From: Nonomuraea muscovyensis
Lineage (GTDB): Bacteria; Actinomycetota; Actinomycetes; Streptosporangiales; Streptosporangiaceae
DNA length: 64,000 nucleotides
NCBI RefSeq assembly: GCF_014207745.1
Contig: NZ_JACHJB010000002.1
Location: forward strand, 1,488,001 to 1,552,000
Direction of reading: 5' to 3'
Part shown: piece by piece, positions 43,431 to 51,098 of the stretch
Layout of the letters: the number at the start of each line of letters is the position of its first letter
Position numbering within the stretch: position 1 is the stretch's first letter
Notes under the pieces: generated by a model
Told to the model about the DNA's origin: nothing
The model's input: the letters and a program-made list of their open reading frames with translations, nothing else
Databases searched by the model: none
Position numbers and translations under genes: made by a program

Positions 43431-44315
43431 TTATACGAGCACCCTGAGCGCCCCCGGCCGCACCTCGCAGGACACCGGCCCCGGCCCCACCCGTTCGCCG
43501 TCGGCGTAGGCCACCACGTCCGGGGCCTCCAGCCGTACGCTCCTGACCCGGGTGATCGACACGGCCGGATGGGTGACGTGCGTCCCCCGGTAGACGCGGG
43601 GGAAGACCCGCAGGAACTCCCCCTTGCCGACGGCGCCCAGCACCATCACGTCGAGCAGCCCGTCGTCGGGCCGGGCGTCGGGGCACACCCGCATGCCCGC
43701 GCCGTAGGAGTGGGTGTTGGCCACGGCGACCAGCATCGCCTCCCGCTCGGACGGCACGCCGTCGAGCGTGATCCGGAACGGGATGGGCCGGAAGCCGCGC
43801 AGTTCCTCGGCCACGGCGACCAGGTACTTCGCCATGCCCGGCGGCCAGGTGAGCCGGTTGGCCCGCTCGTTCACCCGCGAGTCGAACCCGCAGCACACCA
43901 CCCCGGCGAACAACTCCTCGCCGCCGCCCGCGCTGACGTCGGCGGCGTCGACGGTCCGCGACCGCATGCGCAGCACGGCGCGGGCCGCGGCCATCGGGTC
44001 CCTGCGCGGCACGCCGAGCGCGGTGGCGATGTCGTTGCCGGTGCCGGCCGGGATGATGCCGAGCGGCACGTCGGTGCCGGCCACGGCCTGCACGGCCAGG
44101 TGCACCAGCCCGTCGCCGCCGAAGGCGACGAGCGCGTCGGGATGTTCGGCCACGGCGGTGCAGGCCCGTTCGAGGGCGTCGGCGGCGTCAGCGCCGACGA
44201 TCACCGACACCTCGGCGCCGCCGGCGCGCAGGCGGCGGACCACGGGCTCCAGCAGAGGCAGGGTGCGGCCGCCGCGGGCCGCCGGGTTGACGAGCAGGGC
44301 GAGTTGAGGGGACAC
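43431..44315 (-). CDS. dagK: Diacylglycerol kinase family lipid kinase
   Basis: 294 residues. The DAGK catalytic fold is shown by L-L-V-N-P-A-A-R-G-G at the N-terminus, F-G-G-D-G-L-V-H (nucleotide-binding GGDG) and I-P-A-G-T-G-N-D-I-A. It phosphorylates diacylglycerol or a related lipid at the inner membrane face, recycling it into phospholipid synthesis. It starts 16 bp after tatC. The symbol is by family; the lipid substrate is not proven. Confidence 0.85.
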   Translation of the reverse strand: MSPQLALLVNPAARGGRTLPLLEPVVRRLRAGGAEVSVIVGADAADALERACTAVAEHPDALVAFGGDGLVHLAVQAVAGTDVPLGIIPAGTGNDIATALGVPRRDPMAAARAVLRMRSRTVDAADVSAGGGEELFAGVVCCGFDSRVNERANRLTWPPGMAKYLVAVAEELRGFRPIPFRITLDGVPSEREAMLVAVANTHSYGAGMRVCPDARPDDGLLDVMVLGAVGKGEFLRVFPRVYRGTHVTHPAVSITRVRSVRLEAPDVVAYADGERVGPGPVSCEVRPGALRVLV

Positions 44316-44331
44316 GCCCGGAACGTATCGC

Positions 44332-45186
44332 CTATCGCGCCGGACCGGAATCCTCGGGCAGCTCCGACGCCTCGTCGTCGGCCAGGTGCGAGAAGTCCTC
44401 GCCGGACGGCGCCCGCTTCTCGCGCAGGTACATGAACCCTTCGGCCACGAAGTACAGGATGATCATCGGCGCGGCGAGCGCCATCATGGTGATGGGGTCG
44501 CCGCCCGGCGTGATGATCGCGCCGAACACGAACATCCCGAAGATCACCGTGCGCCGGTGCTTCTTCACCGTCGCCCGCGGCAGGACGCCGATGACGTTGA
44601 GGAACACGAGCAGCAGCGGCAGCTCGAAGGAGACGCCGAAGATCACCAGCATGATGAGCACGTAGCTGACGTACTCGTCGATCTGGACGGCGGCCACCGC
44701 GTCACTGGGCGCGAAGCCGAGCAGGATCGCGAGGCTGGTGTCCATGACGATGTAGGCGAGCGCCGCGCCGAGCAGGAACAGCGGGATCGCCAGGGCCATG
44801 AAGGCGACCGAGTAGCGCTTCTCGTTGCGGTAGAGGGCCGGGGTGACGAACGCCCAGACCTGGTAGAGCCAGACCGGTGACGACGCGATCACGCCGACCA
44901 GCGCCGAGACCTTCAGCGTGAGGAAGAAGGACTGGAAGATGCCGCTGAAGACCAGCGTGCAGGTGTTGTCCCGCAGCATCTTCGCCTGGTCGGTCTCGCA
45001 GTAGGGGGCCTTGACGAACTCCCACACCGGGTCGAAGAAGATCCACCCGATGACGACGCCGACGACCAGCGCGGCCGTCGCGATGAGCAACCGGTTACGG
45101 AGCTCCCGCAGGTGGTCCATGAGCGGCATCCGACCCTCGGGGTCGGGGGTGGGCCCGCTACCGTTCGACCGTTTGAGCAACGCCAT
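44332..45186 (-). CDS. tatC: Sec-independent protein translocase TatC
   Basis: 284 residues with six predicted membrane helices. It carries M-D-H-L-R-E-L-R-N-R-L near the N-terminus, which recognises the twin-arginine signal, and the F-G-V-S-F-E-L-P periplasmic/TM segment typical of TatC. It forms the receptor complex for folded Tat substrates. It lies 30 bp after tatA in the conserved pafBC-tatAC order; a hydrophilic C-terminal tail is normal in actinobacteria. Confidence 0.96.
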   Translation of the reverse strand: MALLKRSNGSGPTPDPEGRMPLMDHLRELRNRLLIATAALVVGVVIGWIFFDPVWEFVKAPYCETDQAKMLRDNTCTLVFSGIFQSFFLTLKVSALVGVIASSPVWLYQVWAFVTPALYRNEKRYSVAFMALAIPLFLLGAALAYIVMDTSLAILLGFAPSDAVAAVQIDEYVSYVLIMLVIFGVSFELPLLLVFLNVIGVLPRATVKKHRRTVIFGMFVFGAIITPGGDPITMMALAAPMIILYFVAEGFMYLREKRAPSGEDFSHLADDEASELPEDSGPAR

Positions 45187-45216
45187 CGAGCAGTCCAGGT
45201 GAGGAGTAGGGGCGGG

Positions 45217-45570
45217 TCAGACGCGCTTGTCGGCCTGGGCCGCGGCGTTGGCGCGCAGCCTGGCGGCCTGCTCCTCAAGCTGGCGGGCCTGCTCCTCGGC
45301 CGACGGCTGCGCGGGCGCGACCGGCTGGACCGGTGCGATCGGCTGCGGCTGGACGGGCTGCTGCGGCTGGGCCTGCGGCTGAACCGTGGCCTGCGCGGTG
45401 GTCTGGGCTCCGTCATGCTCGTCGTCGTCGCGGAGCTTGGCCGTCTCGGCCTTGAAGATGCGCAGGGACCGGCCCACACCACGCGCCATCTCGGGCAGCT
45501 TCTTGGCCCCGAACAGCAGGATGAGCACCAGTGCGATGATCAGAAGTTCGGGGACTCCGAGGTTCGGCAT
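45217..45570 (-). CDS. tatA: Sec-independent protein translocase TatA
   Basis: 117 residues: one N-terminal membrane helix (P-E-L-L-I-I-A-L-V-L-I-L-L), the F-G-A-K-K-L-P hinge, an amphipathic helix, and a long Gln/Pro/Ala-rich tail (P-Q-A-Q-P-Q-Q-P-V-Q-P-Q) longer than in E. coli. It oligomerises to form the Tat pore with TatC. It is cotranscribed with tatC. Confidence 0.95.
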   Translation of the reverse strand: MPNLGVPELLIIALVLILLFGAKKLPEMARGVGRSLRIFKAETAKLRDDDEHDGAQTTAQATVQPQAQPQQPVQPQPIAPVQPVAPAQPSAEEQARQLEEQAARLRANAAAQADKRV

Positions 45571-45632
45571 GTCACGTCCTTACCGGGCTAGTGCCTTTTC
45601 AGGCACGATCGTACGCTCCCTGAGCATGTGTC

Positions 45633-45800
45633 TCACCCTCTGGAGAGTGAATTCTGGCCGTCGTCCGGAGCGAGCCGCGCTCGGGCCCCGGCGACCTCCC
45701 TGTTCAGCCTACGTGCCGCGGCGATGACGCGGGTGCCCGCGACCAGCAGCGCGAGCACGCCGGCCACGCCCAGCCCGGCGGCGAGAAGGATCCACGTCAT
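45633..45800 (-). CDS. Small single-pass membrane protein between pafC and tatA
   Basis: 55 residues. ATG at 45800 overlaps the pafC stop (ATGA), so it is translationally coupled. One membrane helix (I-L-L-A-A-G-L-G-V-A-G-V-L-A-L-L) is followed by a basic amphipathic stretch (A-A-A-R-R-L-N-R-E-V) and a polar tail. It sits inside a conserved operon, which argues that it is real. Function unknown. Confidence 0.65.
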   Translation of the reverse strand: MTWILLAAGLGVAGVLALLVAGTRVIAAARRLNREVAGARARLAPDDGQNSLSRG

Positions 45801-46762
45801 GACCGATGAGCGTACAGCGCCAGCGCCCGCTCGGCCTCGGCCCGGACCCGCTCGGCCATGGCGGGCGGCGAGACGACCCGGCCGGTGTCGCCCAGCCGCA
45901 GCGCCAGCTTGACGATCCAGTCCTCGTCACGGGCGCGCAGCGTGATCCGCAGCCGCCCCTCGCCCAGCTCGGTGAGCCCTTCGCACGGGTAGTACTCGGC
46001 CACCCAGCGACCGGCGGCGCTCACCTCCAGCTCGACCAGCTCGTCGGTGGGCGAGGGCCGGAAGACGCCCTGGGCGACGTCGATCGGCTCGGCCTCGGCG
46101 GGCGGGTCGGCGGGCACGTCGAGCACCTCGACGCCGAGCATCCGGTCGAGTCTGAACAGCCGCATCGCCTCGGCCCGGTAGCACCAGCCCTCCAGGTAGG
46201 TGCGGCCGTCGACCACCACCAGCCGCATGGGATCGACCTCGCGCGGCGTCACCTCGTCGCGGCCGGGCACGTAGTAGCGCAGCGACAGCCTGCGCCGCCG
46301 GTTCAGCCCGTCGCGGACGCGCGGCAGCGCGTCGGGGGCGGCGTCGACGTCCACGGCGACCTGGCTACTGACCTCGGCGGCGCCCTCGCCGGCGGCCCGC
46401 TCCAGCTTGGCCACCACCCGGGGCAGCGCGTCGCCGGGCACCTCGGCCAGCTCGGGCATGGCGGCCAGCATGCGCAGCGCCACCAGCAGCGCGCTGGCCT
46501 CGTCGATGCCGAGCCGCAGCGGCCTGGCGATGGTGTCGGCGTTGTCGATGAGGATCTCACCGCCGTCCCACGACACGTCGATGAGGTCGCCGGGCGTGTG
46601 GCCGGGCAGCCCGCACATCCACACGAGCTGCAGGTCGTCGATGAGCTGCTTCTCGCTCAGCCCGAACACCTCGGCCACCTCGCCGACCTGCGCCCCCGGG
46701 TGGGACATCAGGTACGGGACGAGGGCCAGCAGTCTGGGCAGCCGGTCGGCGGACCCGCTCAT
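45797..46762 (-). CDS. pafC: WYL-domain transcriptional regulator PafC
   Basis: 321 residues, ATG at 46762 overlapping the pafB stop by four bases. N-terminal winged helix (L-L-A-L-V-P-Y-L-M-S, V-F-G-L-S-E-K-Q-L-I-D-D-L), central WYL domain around Y-Y-V-P-G-R-D, Y-L-E-G-W-C-Y-R-A-E, then the WCX extension (V-A-E-Y-Y-P-C-E). With PafB it forms a heterodimer that activates the LexA/RecA-independent DNA-damage response in mycobacteria, probably by sensing single-stranded nucleic acid through WYL. Confidence 0.93.
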   Translation of the reverse strand: MSGSADRLPRLLALVPYLMSHPGAQVGEVAEVFGLSEKQLIDDLQLVWMCGLPGHTPGDLIDVSWDGGEILIDNADTIARPLRLGIDEASALLVALRMLAAMPELAEVPGDALPRVVAKLERAAGEGAAEVSSQVAVDVDAAPDALPRVRDGLNRRRRLSLRYYVPGRDEVTPREVDPMRLVVVDGRTYLEGWCYRAEAMRLFRLDRMLGVEVLDVPADPPAEAEPIDVAQGVFRPSPTDELVELEVSAAGRWVAEYYPCEGLTELGEGRLRITLRARDEDWIVKLALRLGDTGRVVSPPAMAERVRAEAERALALYAHRS

Positions 46763-47730
46763 GCCAGGGTTCCCTTCAGTCGGCGGATGACGGCCTCGCG
46801 GGCGTCGGGCGGCTCGACCACCTCGACGTCGGCGCCGAGGCTGGCCATCCAGCCGGCCAGCCGCTCGGTGTCGGCGAAGGCCAGCTCCGCCTCGTCCCAG
46901 CCCTCGGAGCCGGGGTGGACGGCTCGGGCGAGCTGGCGCAGTCCTTCGCAGGCGCCCTGCCGTACGCGGATGAGGGCGGCGCGTTCCTCCATCGGCTCCT
47001 CGGGGAAGCCCACCATGGCCCGCAGGTCGATCCCCTCGGGCACCTCGACGGCGCCGGGCCTGCCGACGGTGGCGACCTGCCCGGTGATGCGGCTGAGCCG
47101 GAACGCGCGGGGCGCCTGGCGGTCGCGGTCGAACCCGGCGAGGTACCAGCGGCCGCGGCGGCTGACCACTCCCCACGGCTCGACGGTGCGCTCGCGCACG
47201 GTCTCGCTGCCGGCGCCGCGGTAGTCGAAGCGGACCACCCGCCGGTCGCGCACGGCGTTCCACAGGGCGGGGAAGGCCGGGTCGCGGGTGTCGACGCGCA
47301 ACTCCAGCGCGCCACCGCCCCCGCCGCCGCCCACGCCGCCGACGCTCTCGTCGGTGGACACACCGCCCGCCCGCAGCTTCAGCAGCGCGCCCGAGGCGGC
47401 CTCGGCGAGGCTGGCGCGCTGCCACACCTGCGCGGCCAGGCCCAGCACGGCCGCCTCGTCGGGTTCGAGGGTGATCTCGGGCAGCTCGTACGACTGGCGC
47501 TGGATGCGGTAGCCCGGCTCCTCCTCCCACGGGTCGCGCACCACGTCGATGGGGATGCCGATCTCGCGCAGCTCGTTCTTGTCGCGCTCGAACATGCGCT
47601 GGAACGCCTCGTCGCCGTCGCGGTCGTAGCCGGGCACGGCGTGGCGGATCTGCTCGGCCGACAAGGGCCGCCGCGTGGCGAGCAGGCAGATCACGAGATT
47701 CAGCAACCGCTCGGTCTTACGGCGCGACAT
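46759..47730 (-). CDS. pafB: WYL-domain transcriptional regulator PafB
   Basis: 323 residues from ATG at 47730, chosen because GGAGGAG lies at proper distance; the GTG three codons earlier is too close to it. The HTH region reads E-R-L-L-N-L-V-I-C-L-L-A-T-R-R-P-L-S, followed by a WYL domain with R-F-D-Y-R-G-A-G, W-Y-L-A-G-F-D-R-D-R-Q-A-P-R. A Gly-rich linker (about eight Gly) separates the halves of the WYL region. Partner of PafC. It heads the tat block, divergent from the DUF3866 gene. Confidence 0.93.
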   Translation of the reverse strand: MSRRKTERLLNLVICLLATRRPLSAEQIRHAVPGYDRDGDEAFQRMFERDKNELREIGIPIDVVRDPWEEEPGYRIQRQSYELPEITLEPDEAAVLGLAAQVWQRASLAEAASGALLKLRAGGVSTDESVGGVGGGGGGGALELRVDTRDPAFPALWNAVRDRRVVRFDYRGAGSETVRERTVEPWGVVSRRGRWYLAGFDRDRQAPRAFRLSRITGQVATVGRPGAVEVPEGIDLRAMVGFPEEPMEERAALIRVRQGACEGLRQLARAVHPGSEGWDEAELAFADTERLAGWMASLGADVEVVEPPDAREAVIRRLKGTLA

Positions 47731-47756
47731 CTGCCTCACTCCTCCTTCATCGGCGC

Positions 47757-47762
47757 TACCCT
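47757..47762 (+). promoter_or_regulatory. -10 element for a leaderless DUF3866 mRNA
   Basis: TACCCT ends six bases before the GTG at 47769. There is no ribosome binding site, so transcription probably begins at the start codon. The -35 region is weak. Confidence 0.4.
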
Positions 47763-47768
47763 GCCCCC

Positions 47769-48845
47769 GTGATCAGATGGCGCAAGGGCGAGGTCGTACG
47801 GATCCGGCGCGAGTGGCCGGGAGCGGTGGAGCTGGACGTCGCCGTGCCCGAGGGGCAGTGCCGGGCGCTGGCCTATCCGGCTCTGGTGGGCCGCCCGGAA
47901 CCCGGCGACGAGGTGCTGCTCAACACGACGGCACTCGCGATGGGTCTCGGTACGGGAGGTTACGCCATGGTGGTGGCCGTCCCGAACCGTTTGCCGCAAG
48001 ATCCTGAGGGTCCGGGGCACCTGGTGAAGGCGCGCTACACGCCGCTGCAGGCCACGGTGCTCGGTGTGGACGAGCAGGACTCCCCCCACCACGAGATCTT
48101 GCGCGAGGCCGACTCGCTGGACGGGATGCCGGTCGTGGTGGCCGACCTGCACTCGGCGCTGCCGCCGATCCTGTGCGGCCTGTACGCGGCGTTCGGCGGC
48201 ATGCCCGGCGCGCGGGTGGTGTACGTGATGCAGGACGGCGGGGCGCTGCCCGCGTGGTTCTCGATGGTGTGCGCGCGGCTGCGCGAGATCGGCTGGCTGG
48301 CCGGGGTGGTGACCGTCGGCCAGGCCTTCGGCGGCGACGTGGAGGCGGTCACCACCCACACCGGCCTGCTGGCGGCCCGGCACGTGCTCCAGGCCGACGT
48401 GACCGTCGTCACCCAGGGACCGGGCAACCTCGGCACGGGCACCCGGTGGGGGTTCTCGGGCGTCGCGGCGGGCGAGGCGGTCAACGCCGCCGCCGTGCTG
48501 CTCGGCCGGCCGGTGGCGGCGCTGCGGGTCAGCGAGGGCGACCTGCGCGAGCGGCACATGGGCGTGTCGCACCACTCGCTGACCGCCTACGGCCGGGTGG
48601 CGCTGTCACCGGCGCAGGTGCCGGTGCCGATGCTGCCGGGCGAGTTCGGCGAGCGGGTCCGCGACCAGGCCGAGCTGCTGGCCGTCCGGCACGAGCTCGT
48701 GGCCGTGCCCGTCGACGGGCTGCACGAGGCGCTGCGGGAGTCGCCGGTGCGGCTGTCGACGATGGGGCGGGGGCTGGAGGAGGACCTGGCCTACTTCCTG
48801 ACCTCGGCGGCGGCGGGCAGGTTCGCCGCCTCGTTGCTGTCGTAG
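47769..48845 (+). CDS. DUF3866 family protein
   Basis: 358 residues beginning I-R-W-R-K-G-E-V-V, then E-V-L-L-N-T-T-A-L-A-M-G-L-G-T-G-G-Y, D-L-H-S-A-L-P-P, V-T-Q-G-P-G-N-L-G-T-G-T and M-G-V-S-H-H-S-L-T-A-Y-G-R-V, matching the DUF3866 family of actinobacteria and some Firmicutes. Cytoplasmic, no signal or membrane helix. The biochemical role is unknown. Commonly found beside pafBC in actinomycetes. Its last 55 bp overlap the end of the convergent DUF3291 gene. Confidence 0.85.
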   Translation: MIRWRKGEVVRIRREWPGAVELDVAVPEGQCRALAYPALVGRPEPGDEVLLNTTALAMGLGTGGYAMVVAVPNRLPQDPEGPGHLVKARYTPLQATVLGVDEQDSPHHEILREADSLDGMPVVVADLHSALPPILCGLYAAFGGMPGARVVYVMQDGGALPAWFSMVCARLREIGWLAGVVTVGQAFGGDVEAVTTHTGLLAARHVLQADVTVVTQGPGNLGTGTRWGFSGVAAGEAVNAAAVLLGRPVAALRVSEGDLRERHMGVSHHSLTAYGRVALSPAQVPVPMLPGEFGERVRDQAELLAVRHELVAVPVDGLHEALRESPVRLSTMGRGLEEDLAYFLTSAAAGRFAASLLS

Positions 48846-49270
48846 GGCTCCTGGAAGGTGAAGGCCGCGGGGCTCGACCCCACGGCCTTGAGGTGGTCGA
48901 GGCGCACCATGGCCTCGGCGAGGGTGGGGACGACGCCCTCGGGGACCCACCACATCACGGTGTACGGCTGCGCCATGCGCAGGAACCACTCCCTGCGGCG
49001 GCGCAGCACGCCCAGGTGGGCGCTGCGGTAGACGAAGTTCCACAGGTTCTCGATCGAGTCCCACACCGAGAAGTTGACCAGCAGGTGGTCGCCGTACTCG
49101 TGCACGACGGTCGCGGTGGGGTCCTCGTCGCTCTCCTTGAGCCGCCAGACGAACCCGGGGGCGCTGTCGGCGAGGTCGTTGATCGGCTCCAGCAGCTCGA
49201 CGAACGTGGCGAGCTCGGGGGCGTCGATGGGCGCGCGCAGGTGCGCGACGTTGAGCTGGGCAAGATGCAT
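48791..49270 (-). CDS. DUF3291 family protein
   Basis: 159 residues: H-L-A-Q-L-N-V-A-H, F-V-W-R-L, V-N-F-S-V-W-D-S-I-E-N-L and F-Y/V-Y-R-S-A-H are the conserved parts of DUF3291, a dimeric alpha-beta barrel related to monooxygenase-like folds. It follows an ArsR-type regulator by 33 bp and may be its target. The last about 18 codons overlap the convergent DUF3866 gene. Confidence 0.85.
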   Translation of the reverse strand: MHLAQLNVAHLRAPIDAPELATFVELLEPINDLADSAPGFVWRLKESDEDPTATVVHEYGDHLLVNFSVWDSIENLWNFVYRSAHLGVLRRRREWFLRMAQPYTVMWWVPEGVVPTLAEAMVRLDHLKAVGSSPAAFTFQEPYDSNEAANLPAAAEVRK

Positions 49271-49303
49271 GGAAGTCAGCAGACCACTCAGCCCCCTTCT
49301 ATG

Positions 49304-49951
49304 TCAATCTTCATTTGTTTTAGAAGTGAGTGACACGCAGCACTCCCCCGGACGCGGGTCGAGCACCGCCCGCTCCGGCGCGTCGCCCAGCCCCTCCAGC
49401 ACGCCCCGGCACAGGGCCAGGTTCATCGAGCACACCAGGAGCGGCTGCTCCCGCGACAGCGCGTGGAACGGGCAGTTGCGCAGCCGTACCCGCCCTTCCT
49501 CGGCGTACGGCTCGTAGCCGCGCGCCCGCAGCACCTCCTCGACCGGCTCACCCCGGTGTCCGCGGCCGAGCAGCTCGCCCGCCCTGCGGGCCGCCGCCTC
49601 GGCCTGCTCCTCGGCGCCCAGCGCGTCGACCACGTCCGCCAGCACCGAGGCCAGCACGCCGTACTCGCGTGGCGGCAGGCTGACCGACCGCTCCCCCGCG
49701 GCCCTGCGGTAGACCTTGGCCGGCCGGCCGCTGCCGGGCCCGCGCCGCTCCGGCTGCCTGAGCCCGCTCTCCAGCAGCCCCGCCTCGACGAGCCTGTCGA
49801 GGTGGTGGCCGGCCAGCGTCCTCGACACCCCGGCGGCCTCGGCCGCCTCGGCCCGGCCCACCTCGCCGCCGCTGCCCGCCACGACCTCGTACAGGCTGCG
49901 CCGGACCGGGTCGTGCAGCAGGGCCAGGGCGTCCAGGTCGTCATCGCTCAC
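49304..49951 (-). CDS. ArsR/SufR-type helix-turn-helix regulator with C-terminal cysteines
   Basis: 215 residues. The winged HTH (L-H-D-P-V-R-R-S-L-Y-E-V-V, G-V-S-R-T-L-A-G-H-H-L-D-R-L) is followed by a G-R-P-A-K-V-Y-R wing, as in SufR-like regulators. The C-terminal domain has N-C-P-F-H-A-L, C-S-M-N-L-A-L-C and E-C-C, so five cysteines that could bind an iron-sulfur cluster or metal. It heads a two-gene unit with DUF3291. Regulation of that gene by redox or metal state is inferred. Confidence 0.8.
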   Translation of the reverse strand: MSDDDLDALALLHDPVRRSLYEVVAGSGGEVGRAEAAEAAGVSRTLAGHHLDRLVEAGLLESGLRQPERRGPGSGRPAKVYRRAAGERSVSLPPREYGVLASVLADVVDALGAEEQAEAAARRAGELLGRGHRGEPVEEVLRARGYEPYAEEGRVRLRNCPFHALSREQPLLVCSMNLALCRGVLEGLGDAPERAVLDPRPGECCVSLTSKTNED

Positions 49952-49981
49952 GACCAGGGAGTCTAGGCCGCCGCGGGCACC

Positions 49982-50038
49982 GGGACACTCCGGCGCCGGG
50001 ACGCTCCGGCGCCGGGACGCTTCGGTGCCGGGACGCGG
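49982..50038. repeat. 16-bp tandem repeat upstream of the regulator
   Basis: Three copies of GGGACGCTCCGGCGCC with few changes (49982, 49998, 50014) and a partial fourth. It lies between the ArsR-type gene start and the FKBP terminator. No function evident. Confidence 0.7.
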
Positions 50039-50040
50039 AA

Positions 50041-50069
50041 CGGCCCGGCGGCACGAAGCCGCCGGGCCG
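50041..50069 (-). terminator. Hairpin terminator after the FKBP gene
   Basis: CGGCCCGGCGGC, ACGAA loop, GCCGCCGGGCCG: a perfect 12-bp stem 15 bases past the stop of the minus-strand FKBP gene. Confidence 0.8.
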
Positions 50070-50084
50070 ATGCGCCGCGGACCG

Positions 50085-51023
50085 TCAGTACGCGGCCAGG
50101 ACGTCCACCACGAACACCAGCGTGCTGTTGGCGGGGATGTTCTGCTGCTCCTGCGCCCCGTAACCGAGGTCCGGCGGGATGCTCATCACGACACGACTGC
50201 CGATCGGCACCCCGACCAGGCCCTTCTGCCAGCCCTGGATGACGTTGCCGAGCGGGAACGACGCCGGCTCACCCTTGCCCCAGCTGGAGTCGAACTCCTT
50301 GTCCGTGCCCCAGATCTTGCCCGTGTAGTGGACCGTCAGCGTGTTGCCCGCCTCGACCTTCTTGCCGGTGCCCTCGATCAGCGTCTTGACCACCAGCTCC
50401 TTGGCGGGCTTGTCCTTGGTCTTCGTGGTCAGCGTCGGCGCCTTGTCGCCGCCGGGGCTGTCCACCTTGACGCCCTTGAGCGTGTCACCGGTGTCCTTGC
50501 CGGTGGCGGCCTTCAACGGGGTGGGTGGCGCGCCGACCACGTCGAGCACGAACACCTTGGTCGGCGGCGCCGGCTGCTGCGACTGCTGGGCCTGCTGCTG
50601 CGAGGCGTCGGCCGCCAGCACGGCCAGCAGCCGGCCGCCGTGCTTGACCTTGGTGAAGCCGTCACGCAACACCTGCGGCAGCTGCTCGTCGACCGGGATG
50701 GTCTCCGGCTGCTTGTTGTCGTACGTGGAACCCTGGAAGGGGTTCTGCTTGCCGTCCCAGTCGTAGACGGTCAGGTTGACGATCAGTTTGTCGCCGGCCT
50801 TGACCGCCGGGCCGGTGCCGGCGCTCAGCACCTCGTACGACGACTTGCTGGCAGGCGTGCCGCTGGGGAAGGTCACCGTGGGCTTGGCGCCCACGTTGCC
50901 GGTGACCTTCACCCCGGCCTGCTGCTGGGTCTGCGCGGCGCCACCGGCGCCTGAGTCGGAGCCGCAGGCGGCGGCGGAAAAGATCAAAGGCACGGCGGCC
51001 ATGGCGGCCATTGCGCGGCGCAT
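50085..51023 (-). CDS. Lipoprotein with two FKBP-type peptidyl-prolyl isomerase domains
   Basis: 312 residues. The signal peptide ends in the lipobox A-A-A-C (Cys20), so it is anchored outside the membrane. A first FKBP-like domain (about 60-165) is degenerate, with a Gln-rich insert (S-Q-Q-Q-A-Q-Q-S-Q-Q). The second (about 215-312) is canonical: V-H-Y-T-G-K-I-W, E-F-D-S-S-W, V-I-Q-G-W-Q-K-G-L, P-P-D-L-G-Y-G and a F-V-V-D-V-L end. It would assist folding of exported proteins. Such genes commonly neighbour pafA in actinomycetes. Confidence 0.92.
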   Translation of the reverse strand: MRRAMAAMAAVPLIFSAAACGSDSGAGGAAQTQQQAGVKVTGNVGAKPTVTFPSGTPASKSSYEVLSAGTGPAVKAGDKLIVNLTVYDWDGKQNPFQGSTYDNKQPETIPVDEQLPQVLRDGFTKVKHGGRLLAVLAADASQQQAQQSQQPAPPTKVFVLDVVGAPPTPLKAATGKDTGDTLKGVKVDSPGGDKAPTLTTKTKDKPAKELVVKTLIEGTGKKVEAGNTLTVHYTGKIWGTDKEFDSSWGKGEPASFPLGNVIQGWQKGLVGVPIGSRVVMSIPPDLGYGAQEQQNIPANSTLVFVVDVLAAY

Positions 51024-51098
51024 GAATTTCCCTCGGAAAGACGTCAGATTCGCGTCACCCTATCCGACAACCAGGTAGGGCCGAGGTAAACCACGCGG

